From NCBI GenBank assembly GCA_963922205.1, contig CAWUHX010000276.1:186001-250000 (forward strand): a stretch of DNA of 64,000 nucleotides, written 5' to 3'. The notes below the pieces were generated by a model. It was not told the DNA's origin. It did not search any database and saw only the letters and a program-made list of their open reading frames with translations. Shown here piece by piece: positions 1 to 10,170 of the stretch. The first letter of the stretch is position 1. Each line of letters begins with the position of its first letter. Source of the DNA: Romanomermis culicivorax (Eukaryota; Nematoda; Enoplea; Mermithida; Mermithidae). Made by a program: the position numbers and the translations under genes.

Positions 1-5
1 TCTAA

Positions 6-339
6 AGGCCCTGTCATACTTCACCGCGCGGCGCCGGTTGTCCTATTCATACTAAAAAGCGGCGCCGGCCGGCGCCGCGCGGTACCGCCTTTGAAGTATG
101 AATAGGTTTTTGTAATTTTTGCGGCGCCGCGCGGCGCCCCGTTAGGTTTCAACTAAACCAATACACATTTTTTGAGAAGAGCAAAATCCAAAAGTAAAAA
201 AGCGGCGGCGCGCGGTACCGCGCGGCGAAGTATGACAAGCCACCGCGCGGTACCGCGCGGCGCCGCCTGTTAGTATGAATAGGACAACCGGCGCCGCGCG
301 GCGCCGGCCGGTACCGCGCGGTGAAGTATGACAGGGCCT
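6..339. mobile_element. PIF/Harbinger-like GC-rich MITE
   Basis: The ends are inverted repeats: AGGCCCTGTCATACTTCACC on the left and its complement at 320-339 on the right. TAA flanks both sides (3-5 and 340-342), matching the 3-bp TWA target duplication of PIF/Harbinger elements. The interior is made of GGCGCC, GGTACC and CGCGCGG palindromes, so it can fold into a long GC-rich hairpin. No transposase is encoded; open frames here are by-products of the repeats. A second copy borders the assembly gap at 35380. Confidence 0.7.
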
Positions 340-344
340 TAAGC

Positions 345-750
345 CATACCTGTAATTGGGGGGGGGAGTTGGGAGGGGGACCCCCCTCCACAACTTGGCC
401 AACCATATATCCAAACCCCCGCAACCCCCCCCCCCCAGTTTGGAAAAAATTAAATAATTGCAAAAAAGTGTATGTCTTTTGGCCTTTTTTGGGAAAAATT
501 TCGACTTTTTTCGACCCCCCCCCCAACCGGTCGGACCTCTTACAGGTATGCATACCTGTACTTGGGGGGCCCAACTTGGCCAACCATATACCCAACATCA
601 CCCAACTCCCCCAGTTTGGAAAAAATTAAAAAAATTTGCATAAAAGTGTATGTTTTTTGGCCTTTTTTGGGAAAAATTTCGATTTTTTTCGACCCCCCTC
701 CAAAATTTCGGATTTACCCCCTCCAACTGGTCGGAGGTCTTACAGGTATG
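345..750. mobile_element. Two abutting copies of a ~200-bp MITE with CATACCTGTA ends
   Basis: Unit 1 (345-550) and unit 2 (551-750) each begin CATACCTGTA and end TACAGGTATG, and they join with no spacer. Both carry runs of G or C and the phrase TTTTGGCCTTTTTTGGG. The larger element at 3511-4764 has the same ends. The open frames across it on both strands are low-complexity translations of the repeat. Confidence 0.65.
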
Positions 751-755
751 CAGGT

Positions 756-835
756 ATGTCCTAAGCCACGCCTAAACCTAAACCTAAGCCCAAGCTTAAG
801 CCTCAGCCTAAGAATAAGCCTACGCCTGAGCCAGA
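756..835. repeat. Degenerate telomere-like (TTAGGC)n tract
   Basis: CCTAAGCC, CCTAAACC, AAGCCTCAGCCTAAG and related hexamers are variants of GCCTAA, the complement of the nematode telomere unit TTAGGC. The tract is imperfect and interstitial, so it is a fossil or transposon-borne repeat, not a chromosome end. Confidence 0.55.
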
Positions 836-1489
836 AAATTTGCCAGAATAACTTAAAAAAACGATAAATTTTTTCGACTGATTAAATTGATGACAGACTT
901 CCCTCCATCCGCAAACTGAGCATTAGGGACGAAGTGTTAGCCCTCTTCTGATTGGCCGAAATTACCGAACCCCAGACGGTTTTTCGCCTAATATGTATTT
1001 TTCCTTTAAAATTTTTCTTAGGCTTAGGGTACAGCAGCTGCGCCCGAAGGGCCAGTGTTGCCAGATTAAAAAATCAAAACCGGCCAAAGGCCTCACAAAA
1101 ACCGGCCAAAAGGCCAAAAAAACCGGCCAAGTGGTTTTTTCATCAGAAAACGCATATAAACATAATTATATAAGTACTCAAACATATTTTCATGTAAAAT
1201 AAGCAACAGGTATTTCTAAAATTTATTCTATGTGAACACAGTTTGAAATATGGCTAAATTATTGTTTCGGCGCTTCGCGCCGAAACGATATTAGAAAAAT
1301 TTCGCTTCGCGCCGAAACAATATCAGAAAATTTCGCTGATCAATTTTTCAGCTATGCCCAGTCCGCGGAAACAACTCCTGATAGCAGTGGACACTGCCGC
1401 AAATTGGCCGATTTTGATAGAAGATATGCGCGTTTGGCGAAAATGAGATATTTAGCCTGAAGGTAGACATGATAAAAGCCGCGGGTAAA

Positions 1490-1620
1490 CTGCACATGAC
1501 GGTGGCCACCGAATTTACCCTACCTTTAAAATTTTCCTTAGGCTTAGGCTTAGGGTACAGCAGCTGCGCCCGAAGGGCGCAGCGCTGTAGAGGCTCTTCC
1601 AAATGTTTCGGCGTGTCCAC
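1490..1620. repeat. Uninterrupted paralog of the hAT-1 host sequence
   Basis: This stretch repeats the sequence around 1000-1052 joined to 5303-5340: TTAGGCTTAGGGTACAGCAG, then GCGCCCGAAGGGCGCAGC, then GAGGCTCTTCCAAATG. It therefore acts as an empty-site control for hAT element 1, although it lies inside that element. It contains three telomere-like TTAGGC units. Confidence 0.65.
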
Positions 1621-2829
1621 GGCCAAATGGTTCGGCGTGGCCACCGCCAATTTTGGCGTGGTCACCGTCATCTGTAAAAACTACAAAGCCGTGCCTGAGC
1701 TACTAAATAAATAATGATGATTATTAAAGTTTTCGCGCCAGAAAAATTTGAGCTTTGGATTTTTACTCGATTTACTCGTAACATTATCAAAAATATGCAA
1801 ATTTGAAGAAAAAAATTGCCATAGGACACCCTGTTTCCAGTCAAAATATTCGCTTTTAGGGAAAACCATGACTACTGTAGCTTATGTTGATCGGTTAGGT
1901 TTTTTTACGTTAGCTTATCATTGGAAGTGATCAGTGGAGTGATTTTGGGAGCAGGAGGAAATAATTTTTGTCAAAAATTGGAAAAAAATTTGCATATTTT
2001 CATTATTTAAAAATTTAAATAATTTTGCTTCAACTTGGTTTCCGCGCCTCCATTTGCTGTCCATTGATCATTTCAGGTGATAAACTGCCGAAAAATATGT
2101 GTTTTGCTCATTTTTGGACTTCACGCCTAAAAAATATTCCGTCCTAAAATATCGTTATCCAGAATTTCTACAATATAATTTTCAGTCTCGCTGATTTCAT
2201 CATTGTCATCACAGATTTTGCTTAAATTTATCGGAAAAACCATCGCAAACTAGTTTTCTTGTAATTTCATTTGATCCGCGTCGGTTTCAGGCATTTAAAA
2301 CCTAATTTGTTGAATTTTGGAGAGAAAATAAAAAGATTAATATAACTAGACTATAGTAATGTGTTCGGCGCGTAGCGCCGAAAATTTTTCAGGATTTCAG
2401 TATTCTAGAATGCTGGGAAATGAATATTTTCACGATTTTACCTTTTATTTCCCAGCAGACAGACGGTTTGATTTCTCAGTGAATTAGATGAATTTTCAGT
2501 CGGACAAACTAAAATTCAAAAACCAGCAACTAGCGACAAAGAATTTGGATCAAAAATTTCTAGCATTGTCTCACACTCAAAATGTTTTTATCACATGAAG
2601 GTCAAAGTTTTCATGAAGATCGCAAAAAAATTTGAGAAAATGACCGAGAAAGATGTAAGTTTTCATCAGATTCGTCAAAAAACAACAGAATCAAACATTT
2701 ATCCATAACATGTTGATAACTTGAAGCTATAAGCACTAACTAGAATGACCTTTTCTAACCGCGCACTATTATTTGAAAGAAAGAAATAGTTTATTCGTCA
2801 TTAGAAAAAATACATTCACAAAAGAATAA
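1621..2829. other. AT-rich repeat-derived sequence, no gene
   Basis: I see no coding exon. The stretch contains one CGGCGCGTAGCGCCG hairpin near 2364 and generic AT-rich DNA. The short open frames lack any family signature. Confidence 0.4.
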
Positions 2830-3190
2830 AGAAAAAAATATTATCATGAGCTTAAAGGCGATTAGTATCGCGCGGATATAAGCTCAAAAACGCAATGCAT
2901 CGTTTTTAAATACATGAACATTAACGGCAGATGTAACATGACTAGGTAACATATTCCACGTATCAATATATCTATTACAAAAATCTTTTTCAAGTAATCG
3001 TGTACGAGATTTTGTCTTATATAATTTATTTGGATTGTTAATACGATAATTAAATTTACTGTATGCAAAAAAATTATTTGAGTCCAGAATGCTGTTACAG
3101 ACTATAGAATAAACATAGCATAAATCAGTTATAGTTCTCCTAAATTCAAAAAAATTATAAATGAATTGTAACCCGGCCACGTAGATTCAT
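2830..3190 (-). pseudogene. LINE reverse-transcriptase 3' remnant
   Basis: The frame from 3180 to 2884 reads like the C-terminal end of a jockey/CR1-like non-LTR polymerase. An FEFRRTITDLCYVYSI segment matches the usual 'RR..DL...YK' block. FCNRYIDTWNMLPSHV followed by VFKNDAL matches the conserved 'F..R....WN.LP....v..FK' end. Nothing of the catalytic RT core is present, so this is a 5'-truncated insertion inside hAT element 1. Confidence 0.65.
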
Positions 3191-3501
3191 CAGCGGAGAA
3201 ATTAGAACTCATTACAGCGTTGCTACAGTAATAAGGAAATAAAAAATGTCATGACTAATTACATATATCTAAGCAAAGAAAGAAGCAACCAATTTCAATG
3301 TAGGATAGTGAGTCTTGCATAATTATCTATTCTCTTCAACATAGCGTTGTAATATTTGAAAATCACTCGCGTTCTTTCGTTTCGACATCATGGTTTACTG
3401 TAGTCTGGAATTTGAAATTCCATCTTATGATAGTTGCGAAACTTTTCAGAGCGGGTTTTCTCATTTGGCGTGAATCAGATTGCGTCTTACTGAACTCTAC
3501 C
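3191..3501. other. AT-rich spacer inside hAT element 1
   Basis: I see no gene, RNA or repeat boundary here. Confidence 0.35.
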
Positions 3502-3510
3502 ATACGAAAC

Positions 3511-4764
3511 ATACCTATACTTGGGGGGGTTGGGGGGACCCCCCCCCCAACTTGGCCAACCCAGTACCCAAAATCATTCCCCCCCCCCAGTTGGGAAAAA
3601 ATTAAAAAAATTTGCCAAAAAGTGTATGTTTTTTGGCCTTTTTTGGGGGAAATTTCGACTTCTTCCTACCCCCCCCCCGAAATTTCGGATTTACCCCCCC
3701 CCCCCCCCCAACCACCGTTTTTTTCCTCAAATGGGGTCTTTTGAGGAAAAAAATTTCGGAATGAGGAAAAAAATTTTGGGTATGGTTCTCATTGTGGAAA
3801 AAATTTTGGGGAACTCTAAACCGAAAAGATGCGTTTTGGTAGACTTTAAAAGGTCAAAATCTAAAAATTTTCCGGCGCTTCGCACCGGTCATGGGTATAA
3901 TTATAACTTTATTCTATCAGACGCGGCCGTTGGCATATCTACTTCGACTTATTAATTAATGCTCAACAGTTTCTATCAATCAAGTTAGATCGTTTCATTT
4001 TCTAATCATTTACAGTCAATTATGTCGCCGAAAATAGAGATTTTTCATCAAGTCTCTCAATTTTTTCTTTCGATGATTGGAATTTTTTAAACGTTTGCAA
4101 TCTGAACTTTTGCGTTTATTGAAGGTGGAAATTGAAGACATTACTCTAGAACGCCATGTTAAAACATTTGTTCACGAATTATCTGTTGGAGAGATTTATT
4201 TTTCAGCGTTTTAGAATACAAAAACCCGAAAATTTTTCCGGCGCTACGCGCCGGAATGGGAAGCAAATTACACTTCATCAGTCTGATTTTAATTTATTTC
4301 CCAACGTTATGAAAGTTCATTTTCCAGCGTTTTAGAAAGTGAAAATCGAAAAATTTTTCCGGGGCTCCGCGCCGGACCAAGAACTAAATAAAATTAGATG
4401 ATTCTAATCGGAATCACAGAAATGTTGATAGCAGATAAATTCATGAGAACTCTATCGTTAACTTGCTTTATCCGCTCCAATAGAAAATCAATATATTCTT
4501 CATGAGCTCATTTTGACTAACATAACCAGAATTGTATCAATTTTTTCCTCATTTTTGAAGGTTTCTGACTACAAATACAACAAAATGCTTGGGTATGCTC
4601 CTAAAGTGCATAAAAAGGATCCGTAGCCACATTATAAGCGTTTTTAAAAATGTGGAAAATTTTTGGAAAATGAGGAAAAAAATTTTGGGTCCGGTTCTCA
4701 TGTGGAAAAAATCTTCGAGGAAAAAAAACGGTGCCCCCAACTGGTCGGAGGTCTTACAGGTATG
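3511..4764. mobile_element. MULE-like non-autonomous element (9-bp TSD)
   Basis: Perfect 9-bp repeats ATACGAAAC at 3502-3510 and 4765-4773 flank ends ATACCTATACTTGG and TTACAGGTATG. A 9-bp TSD is typical of Mutator-like elements. The left 200 bp and right 30 bp match the small elements at 345-750. The middle, about 3714-4732, is bounded by CCGTTTTTTTCCTC and GAGGAAAAAAAACGG and looks like a further insertion. No transposase is visible. Confidence 0.6.
4225..4375. repeat. CCGGCGC...GCGCCGG hairpin motif, two copies
   Basis: CCGGCGCTACGCGCCGG near 4240 and a variant near 4358 each follow 'TTTTAGAA...AAAATTTTTC'. The same module recurs near 1268, 2364, 3878, 4906, 8560, 9070 and 10397, always a perfect or near-perfect GC hairpin in AT-rich DNA. 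The set is a dispersed repeat module of unknown role. Confidence 0.55.
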
Positions 4765-5473
4765 ATACGAAACTTAGATTCTCTGGCCGGAAAAAGAATG
4801 CTGATTCCAAATCTGCTTTTATTTTTTTCCGATGTGTAGTATTTTCAGAGCTATCTGTTCCGCAACGCGAAATATTCAATTATCACCTGAATCGACGTGC
4901 GGTGCGGCGCGAAGCGCCGGAAAATTTTCACTTTTTTGCATTTTAGAACGCATAAAAATGCATCTCCGGACAGAAAACCCTATAACCTAATCAAAAGAGC
5001 AGTCAGGCCACAAGTTGCACTGTGCAACTTGGCAGAAAAAATTTGGTTGCACTGCACAGCCCGAAATTTGGTTGCTGTGTGCACAAAAACCCTGGCGTGG
5101 GGCTTATTTCGAGTTGAAAATTAAACTACAGTAAATATCTAAACAAAAACAAGCTTTTAAAGAGCCAATCTTACGTTGTTGGTAAAATTTCAAAACCGAC
5201 CAAAAACCGGCCAAGTCGAAAAAAAACGCCAAGATATAAAACCGGCCAGAGCCCAAAAAACCGGCCAATTTTGGCCGGTTTCCGGCCAATCTGGCAACAC
5301 TGCGAAGGGCGCAGTGCTGTTGAGGCTCTTCCAAATGAAGTTGTTGGTTAAAACCATTTAAAACGCATATAATGCATTTTCGACATCTCAAAAATTTTGA
5401 CCAATCAACAAGGGGGCGGTAATTTCGGCCAATTAAAAGAGGGCTAACACTTCGTCCCTAATGCTTAGTCGCC

Positions 5474-5803
5474 CGCCCCCCGCAATGCTTTCTTTTCAGG
5501 AATTTTTTGTCTACAGTAAAAGTACTCATGAGACTGTACGTTTGACCATTCAAACTTCATTGTCGATTTGAACTAATCCGTATTTTTGATTGCAAATGAA
5601 TGTGAGAATTGGAGAGCGACGAGAAATGCGTCTTCGTACGATAAAAAGCGATCTGCACTTTTAGACACGTTTGTTTTTTTTGCATTGATCAGAATTACTG
5701 GCTGTGTAAGGTCGTGTTGTCAATCATAACGTATTTTGGGCTACTGCAGGATAGAATTGCCTGCGCATATTTTAGACACACATCATGAGTTATGCTAAAT
5801 TCC
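5474..5803. repeat. Repeat paralogous to 14700-14862
   Basis: From about 5720, 'ATAACGTATTTTGGGCTACTG' and the text up to 'GCTAAATTC' match 14780-14860 closely. The homology resumes at 6053 after a MITE insertion. No gene is seen. Confidence 0.5.
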
Positions 5804-5805
5804 TA

Positions 5806-6050
5806 CAGTCTGTTTTTTATAAAATGCCTCCAAATTAAAAAGTGACAAAAATCAACACTGCCGTCAAAATCGTTTGCATTGAGCGTTTATAGTAAGACTT
5901 TTCACTAGAAAAATTGCTAAGGGTTAGTTGAGTACGCTCACAAATTTTTGGTCCTATATGACGTATTGTTTATCAGAAAATCATAAAAATGTGAAATACT
6001 ACTTGCTTTCCACTGTTATTATTCAGAAGCATTTCAAGAAAAACAGACTA
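5806..6050. mobile_element. Mariner-like MITE with TA target duplication
   Basis: The left end (C)AGTCTGTTTTTTATAAAATG and right end GCATTTCAAGAAAAACAGAC plus TA are inverted repeats. TA is present on both sides (5804-5805 and 6051-6052). The related sequence at 14840-14880 lacks the 245 bp and has a single TA at 14862-14863, which confirms the boundaries. At least seven more copies lie between 36900 and 56900. It is non-coding. Confidence 0.75.
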
Positions 6051-6052
6051 TA

Positions 6053-6600
6053 GAGCCACTTTGGGTGCATCAAGCCAGAGTGTACAGTCGCTTCGCTTTT
6101 TCTGCTCTCCCTGCACCGGCTTCTATATTTTCCACACATCCGCTTCTGTAAACTCATTGCTCTCCTTCCATTGCATTGTCCACAATGTACAATTAAAATG
6201 GACTCTGAAATGGGAGATGACGGAATTGTCATTGGCGACAATAAGGTTCATCAGGTACGATTTTAATGTCTGCAATGACTGAGGCAATTGGTAAGCATCG
6301 AATTAAAATCCTCAGAACATTTGAAAGTTCTTATCGAAGGCAGTGTGAAGAAATTTCTGGCTCAGAATCACAAATGGTTAATAAATTACGAGAAAAATTC
6401 GAAAAAATGTTAAAACTTGGGCTTTACACAGAAATCAGTGGAAATCACCTGCAGCCGATTCCAAGAAAGCGTCTCTCGCGCGAAAATTGGCTGTCTCTCG
6501 AGTTTTGCTCTGTTTTGGCTCTCCGATAGACAAAAGAGAGAAAATGGATTTCACGAAATTTTCTCTGATTGGGGGATGCTCTGATAGCGGGCTCTGTTAG
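6053..6600. repeat. Left half of a GGCTCTG-rich repeat split by hAT 2
   Basis: 6053-6160 continues the repeat seen at 14864-14960. From about 6430 the sequence (CTGTTTTGGCTCTCC, GAGAAAATGGATTTCACGAA) matches 11600-11760. The homology breaks exactly at 6600 and resumes at 10083. Confidence 0.6.
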
Positions 6601-7556
6601 CAGTGTTGCCAAGTTCGGGGTTTTTCCCCAAATCTAGGGGTTTTTCGAGGGTGTTGAGGTTTTTCAAGGGTTTTTTAGGGGTTTTTTATTTTTATTTTTG
6701 AGGTTTTGGGGGTTTTTCAACGAATTCGCTTGCTTGAATGTTGTGTGCTTGATGGAGAATTACTGTATAAAATAAGAAAAAAGCGTGATGATGGATATTA
6801 ATTGAATAGCGTGGCCAGTTTGTGTATTTTACAATTAAATTAGCATATTTTTTAGTTTTGTTTTGACTTTTGGTGCAGCGTGTTTTTTTCCAAAAAATTT
6901 TTCCCCAAGTGGGGAAGAAAGACTAAAAATGTTTTGCCAAAGTAATAATAAAACTGTATGAATTTAATGTATAGAAGCACTGAAAAACATTAAAATTTGA
7001 TGAATGGCGGCTAAGTAGTAAGTACATAAGAATATGTGCTAATTTATTTGGTATTTTATATAATGCCGCGAAGCGGCCGAAAGTATTTATTTTACCCTAT
7101 TAAAGTACATTCAAGTTTAAAATGCTAATCTAGGGGAAGTTAGATAAAAACTTTTTCCCCATTTAGCTAATAGTGCTAAAATTTTTTCCCTTTTTTTCCA
7201 AAATTTTTTTCCCAAAATAAACGTTTTGGGGAAAAACATGCTGGTTTGGTGTAAAACTACTCTGTTGATGTGATGAACGGTGTGCACACTGCATATTCTT
7301 TTAGAGATAGAATAAACAGTTTTTCAAAATTTGGACTTTCGGATTTTGTGGGCTTTTTGCTGGGGTCTCTTGGGTTCATTGTGAGTCTTTTAGTTCAATG
7401 TGATGTGAGTTTTATTTTGTACTCATTTCAAGACACTAGAAGGGATGGCAATAATGAACTTTAGTGCCAGGCCAGGTAGTCACAACTTCTACTTATCGAC
7501 TAGTGAGACCTTCATTCAATTGATCGTTGTTTGGGCAATCAGAATTTGGCTTACCA

Positions 7557-7585
7557 TTGGGCTTAGGCTTAGGCTTTGGTTTAGG
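7557..7585. repeat. Short TTAGGC telomere-like tract
   Basis: GGCTTAGGCTTAGGC followed by TTTGGTTTAGGC. It is an interstitial nematode-type telomere motif inside hAT element 2. Confidence 0.5.
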
Positions 7586-7589
7586 CACA

Positions 7590-8390
7590 ATTTACCTATG
7601 TGTATATTCTATATAGTGTACATAAGTTCCAGCACTAAACTTTGTAAGCGCCATAGGAATTATTTGAAACATGATTAGATGCACGAAATTTAATCAAATG
7701 CACTTTAAATTCTTTTAAAATAACACGAAAAACTTACGACTATTTCTGCCGATGAGCCACTAAAATTTAGTTTTCAAAAAGTGCAACTTTTTGAGCAGAA
7801 ACAAGTTTGAAATGGCCTAATATGTACGCTCTTAAGTATAATAAATCATCTAAAACTTTTATAACCCAAGTTTATAACAAAATAAATTTAAAAAATTTGT
7901 GAACTTTTTTTTCTTCTTTTTCTTTTCCTTTTTTGTTTTTGTAAACGTAAACCAAAAAATCCAAAATTTGGTGATTAAAATCCAAGAAACTCAAAACCTA
8001 TTTTTTCCAACCCTAACCCTCTTACTCTTGATCATTATCGTCAAACTCAACCGAGAATTCATGTTGGGATTGAAGTCTAACTTTTAGCTTTCAACTAAGC
8101 AGGCTTATTATAAGTATGGACAGTGTTTTTTCTGCCCAGTGCAGACTTTTTAGGCTTCGTCCAAAACTTTTTTCAATGATTTCTGCACTGGTGCAGAATT
8201 TTTTTGTCTTTGTCTTTGATCACATATATTTTTCTATAATGTGTCAGTCATTGATTCTGAACCTTTAGAATCAATTATTTTTCTTATTTTAAGATTTTAA
8301 ATGTTTTGTAAAAAAACTATTAATTCGTTCGGATTTAACATTTAATTACACATTTAATTTGCATTTTTACTATATTCACTATTATTCTAT
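7590..8390. other. AT-rich interior of hAT 2, no gene seen
   Basis: Homopolymer-rich DNA without family-like frames. A polypyrimidine run (TTTTTTTCTTCTTTTTC) sits near 7906. Confidence 0.35.
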
Positions 8391-8398
8391 TGGAGGGG

Positions 8399-9375
8399 GC
8401 ACTGTTTTTCCCCAAAATCGTTCTTTTTTGGAAAAAAATTCAGAAAAGGAAAAAAATTTTCGGCTCTTTTCCCATTTGGAGAAGAAAATTTTGGGGATCT
8501 GATACAGAAAAGATGCATTTTGGTGCGTTTTAGAAGGTCATAACCTCGAAATTTTCTGGCGCTTCGCGCCGGTTATAACTTCAATAATCATTATTATGTA
8601 TTAATTAGCTCAGGCCCAACTTGTAGCATGTCTACCTTCACTTATCACTTTATGTATATAATAGTTTTCATCATCTTAAACGTATTATCTTATGTTTGTT
8701 TCAATTGGTAATCTTCAATATTTTATCCTGATATTTAATGAAGATTCGCATTTTTTCCTTGACACATTTTTTGAGAAAGATCAATACGTCAAGACTCTGA
8801 ACTTTTTGAAGCGACTATGCCTTTCTTAACGTGAAATAAATTCAAAAGCTTCACGGAATTAGTTTTCGAAATTTCTACTCTTCTTACTCATTTCTTTTCT
8901 ACCAAGTTCGTGAGAGTTTACGAATAAATTACTGGTTTTGAAATTTTTCAAATAATAAAATTCTAGAAATGACAACCTTTGAAAACAAAATTCAAATCTA
9001 ATTCTTGAAATAAATTTCCTGAAAATTGATTTTCCAGCGTTGCAGAATGTCAATGCCCAAAAAAATTTTCCGGCGCTAGGCGCCGGAAAGATCAATATCT
9101 TTTTTTCGGTCTCTCACTTGACATCATAGAGGACTTAAGTGTCGATTTCTTATGTAATTCAGAGTCAGTATGCTCCTGGATAGTTTGCTGGAAAGTTTGC
9201 TTGTAAATTAGACCTCGATCAAACTCGGAGATTTCAATTTTTCCCTCAATTTTGATAAATTAACGGCTCTAAAAATACCAGAAGGTTTGAAAAAGTTCAA
9301 TAACACATAAATAAAGAATCTATAAGCATTTTTAAGCGAAAAAAACGACTTCGGGAAATATGAAAAAAATTTTGC
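8399..9375. repeat. Dispersed ~1-kb repeat shared with 3720-3960, 10680-10790 and 11090-11356
   Basis: 8406-8680 aligns with 3719-3950 (AAAAGATGCATTTTGGT, then a GC hairpin). 8626-8745 recurs inverted at 10680-10790 (CATGTCTACCTTCACTTATC). 9113-9375 aligns directly with 11090-11356 (GATAGTTTGCTG, CATTTTTAAGCGAAAAA). The pieces appear to belong to one repeat family that has been rearranged. Confidence 0.6.
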
Positions 9376-9588
9376 TGGATGCAGAAGGCTTATAAGTTAG
9401 AGATTTTATGTGTATTTGTGCAAGCACTGCAAGCTGAAGCTTAGGCATCATTTAAGAAGCTTCTAAGTAAATTTGTCAATCTTTTCGAAGTTGAAACATA
9501 CATGTTTAATCTGGTTTGATCTTTGAAGTTAGAAACCCGCAATTTTCTGACTGTATTGTTGGACAGTATTCTATGTATGCAATATGGC

Positions 9589-9739
9589 CAGGGCTGTGCA
9601 CAAGGGCAGGCGGGGGGGGCGCCCTCCCCATCGAGGCAGCATACAAAGAGTGTATCGCGTAAAATCAACATTTTCTGGGGCTATTCAGTAGAAAAAATTT
9701 AGTCCGCCCCTCCATGAAAAAATCCTGCGCACGGCCCTG
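9589..9739. mobile_element. Small hAT-like MITE
   Basis: Ends CAGGGCTGTGCACAAGG and its imperfect complement ending GCGCACGGCCCTG define a 151-bp element with G/C runs inside. Termini of the type CAGGGCCGTGCGCAGG are common in animal hAT MITEs. The flanking octamers (AATATGGC and GGCTTGGC) match only partly, so a TSD is not established. Confidence 0.5.
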
Positions 9740-9813
9740 GGCTTGGCTTTAAGGAATGAATGTTGTAACTCTTTTACTGTAACAAAACCAATTTATGTCG
9801 GGCATGTTTGGTG

Positions 9814-9870
9814 CAGCAATCGGCTGAATGTGATGATGAAGATGAAATTCTGCAGCTAGCAGCTGAATAA
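9814..9870 (+). pseudogene. hAT transposase C-terminal tail remnant
   Basis: The frame QQSAECDDEDEILQLAAE followed by TAA resembles the acidic tail 'DDED..L.LAAE' often seen at the very end of hAT transposases. It lies about 200 bp inside the right end of hAT element 2 in the expected orientation. Polyadenylation-like AATAAA motifs follow at once. Only the tail is recognisable. Confidence 0.45.
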
Positions 9871-10082
9871 AGTTGTTGATTCTTAATAAACTTATGCTTG
9901 ATTTATTTTTTCATCTATGAATTGAATTTATTCTCTTTTCAAAAATTGGGATTTTTCTAGGGGTTTTCAAAAGTTTTAAAGGTTTTCCAGCGCTTTTTTG
10001 GAATGATTGAGGTTTTTTTGAGGTTTTTTGGCGGAAAAATTGGGGTTTTTGAAGGCGACTACTTGGCAACACTGTCTGTTAG

Positions 10083-10170
10083 AGAGTGGCTCTGCAAAAT
10101 GGCTCTGCAAGGGATGGTTTAGAGCCAAATGGGTTCCACGAACCAAAAAAGTGCTCACGCAAGCAAGAGC
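10083..10170. repeat. Right half of the GGCTCTG repeat split by hAT 2
   Basis: GAGAGTGGCTCTGCAAAATG and 'AACCAAAAAA' match 11760-11830. Joined to 6600 it restores the uninterrupted paralog. Confidence 0.65.

Larger units (their letters stand above)
1053..5302. mobile_element. Non-autonomous hAT-type element 1 (8-bp TSD)
   Basis: The element starts CAGTGTTGCCAGATT and ends with the complement AATCTGGCAACACTG. It is bounded by a perfect 8-bp duplication CGAAGGGC at 1045-1052 and 5303-5310. 8-bp TSDs and CAGNG-type termini are hallmarks of hAT transposons. Sub-terminal GGCCAAA/CCGGCC repeats occur at both ends. The related uninterrupted sequence at 1551-1603 shows the empty site. The ~4.2-kb interior is a patchwork of other repeats and holds no recognisable transposase. 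Confidence 0.78.
916..5468. mobile_element. TIR element (AGCATTAGGGACG ends), split by hAT insertion
   Basis: A ~50-bp sequence at 916-966 (AGCATTAGGGACGAAGTG onward, through GGCCGAAATTACC) recurs as its complement at 5418-5468 with about three mismatches. This defines a terminal-inverted-repeat element. Once the hAT insertion (1053-5302) is removed it would be only about 300 bp. I see no clear target duplication and no coding capacity. Confidence 0.55.
6601..10074 (+). mobile_element. hAT-type element 2 (8-bp TSD, empty-site paralog)
   Basis: The termini are CAGTGTTGCCAAGT (6601) and ACTTGGCAACACTG (ending 10074). A perfect 8-bp duplication TCTGTTAG lies at 6593-6600 and 10075-10082. The paralogous repeat at 11738-11800 reads straight through (GCTCTGTTGGAGAG), giving an empty-site control. 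Sub-terminal GGGGTTTTT runs occur at both ends. A short transposase-like C-terminus survives near the right end (9814-9870), so this looks like an internally degraded and re-invaded autonomous element oriented left to right. Confidence 0.85.

Noticed and set aside
142..867. Long overlapping frames on both strands in the first 870 bp
   Set aside because: They are Pro/Gly/Arg translations of poly-C/G tracts and GGCGCC palindromes inside MITEs.
2862..3068. 68-codon minus frame at 2862-3068
   Set aside because: It is a shadow of the LINE RT frame at 2884-3180, which carries the family motifs.
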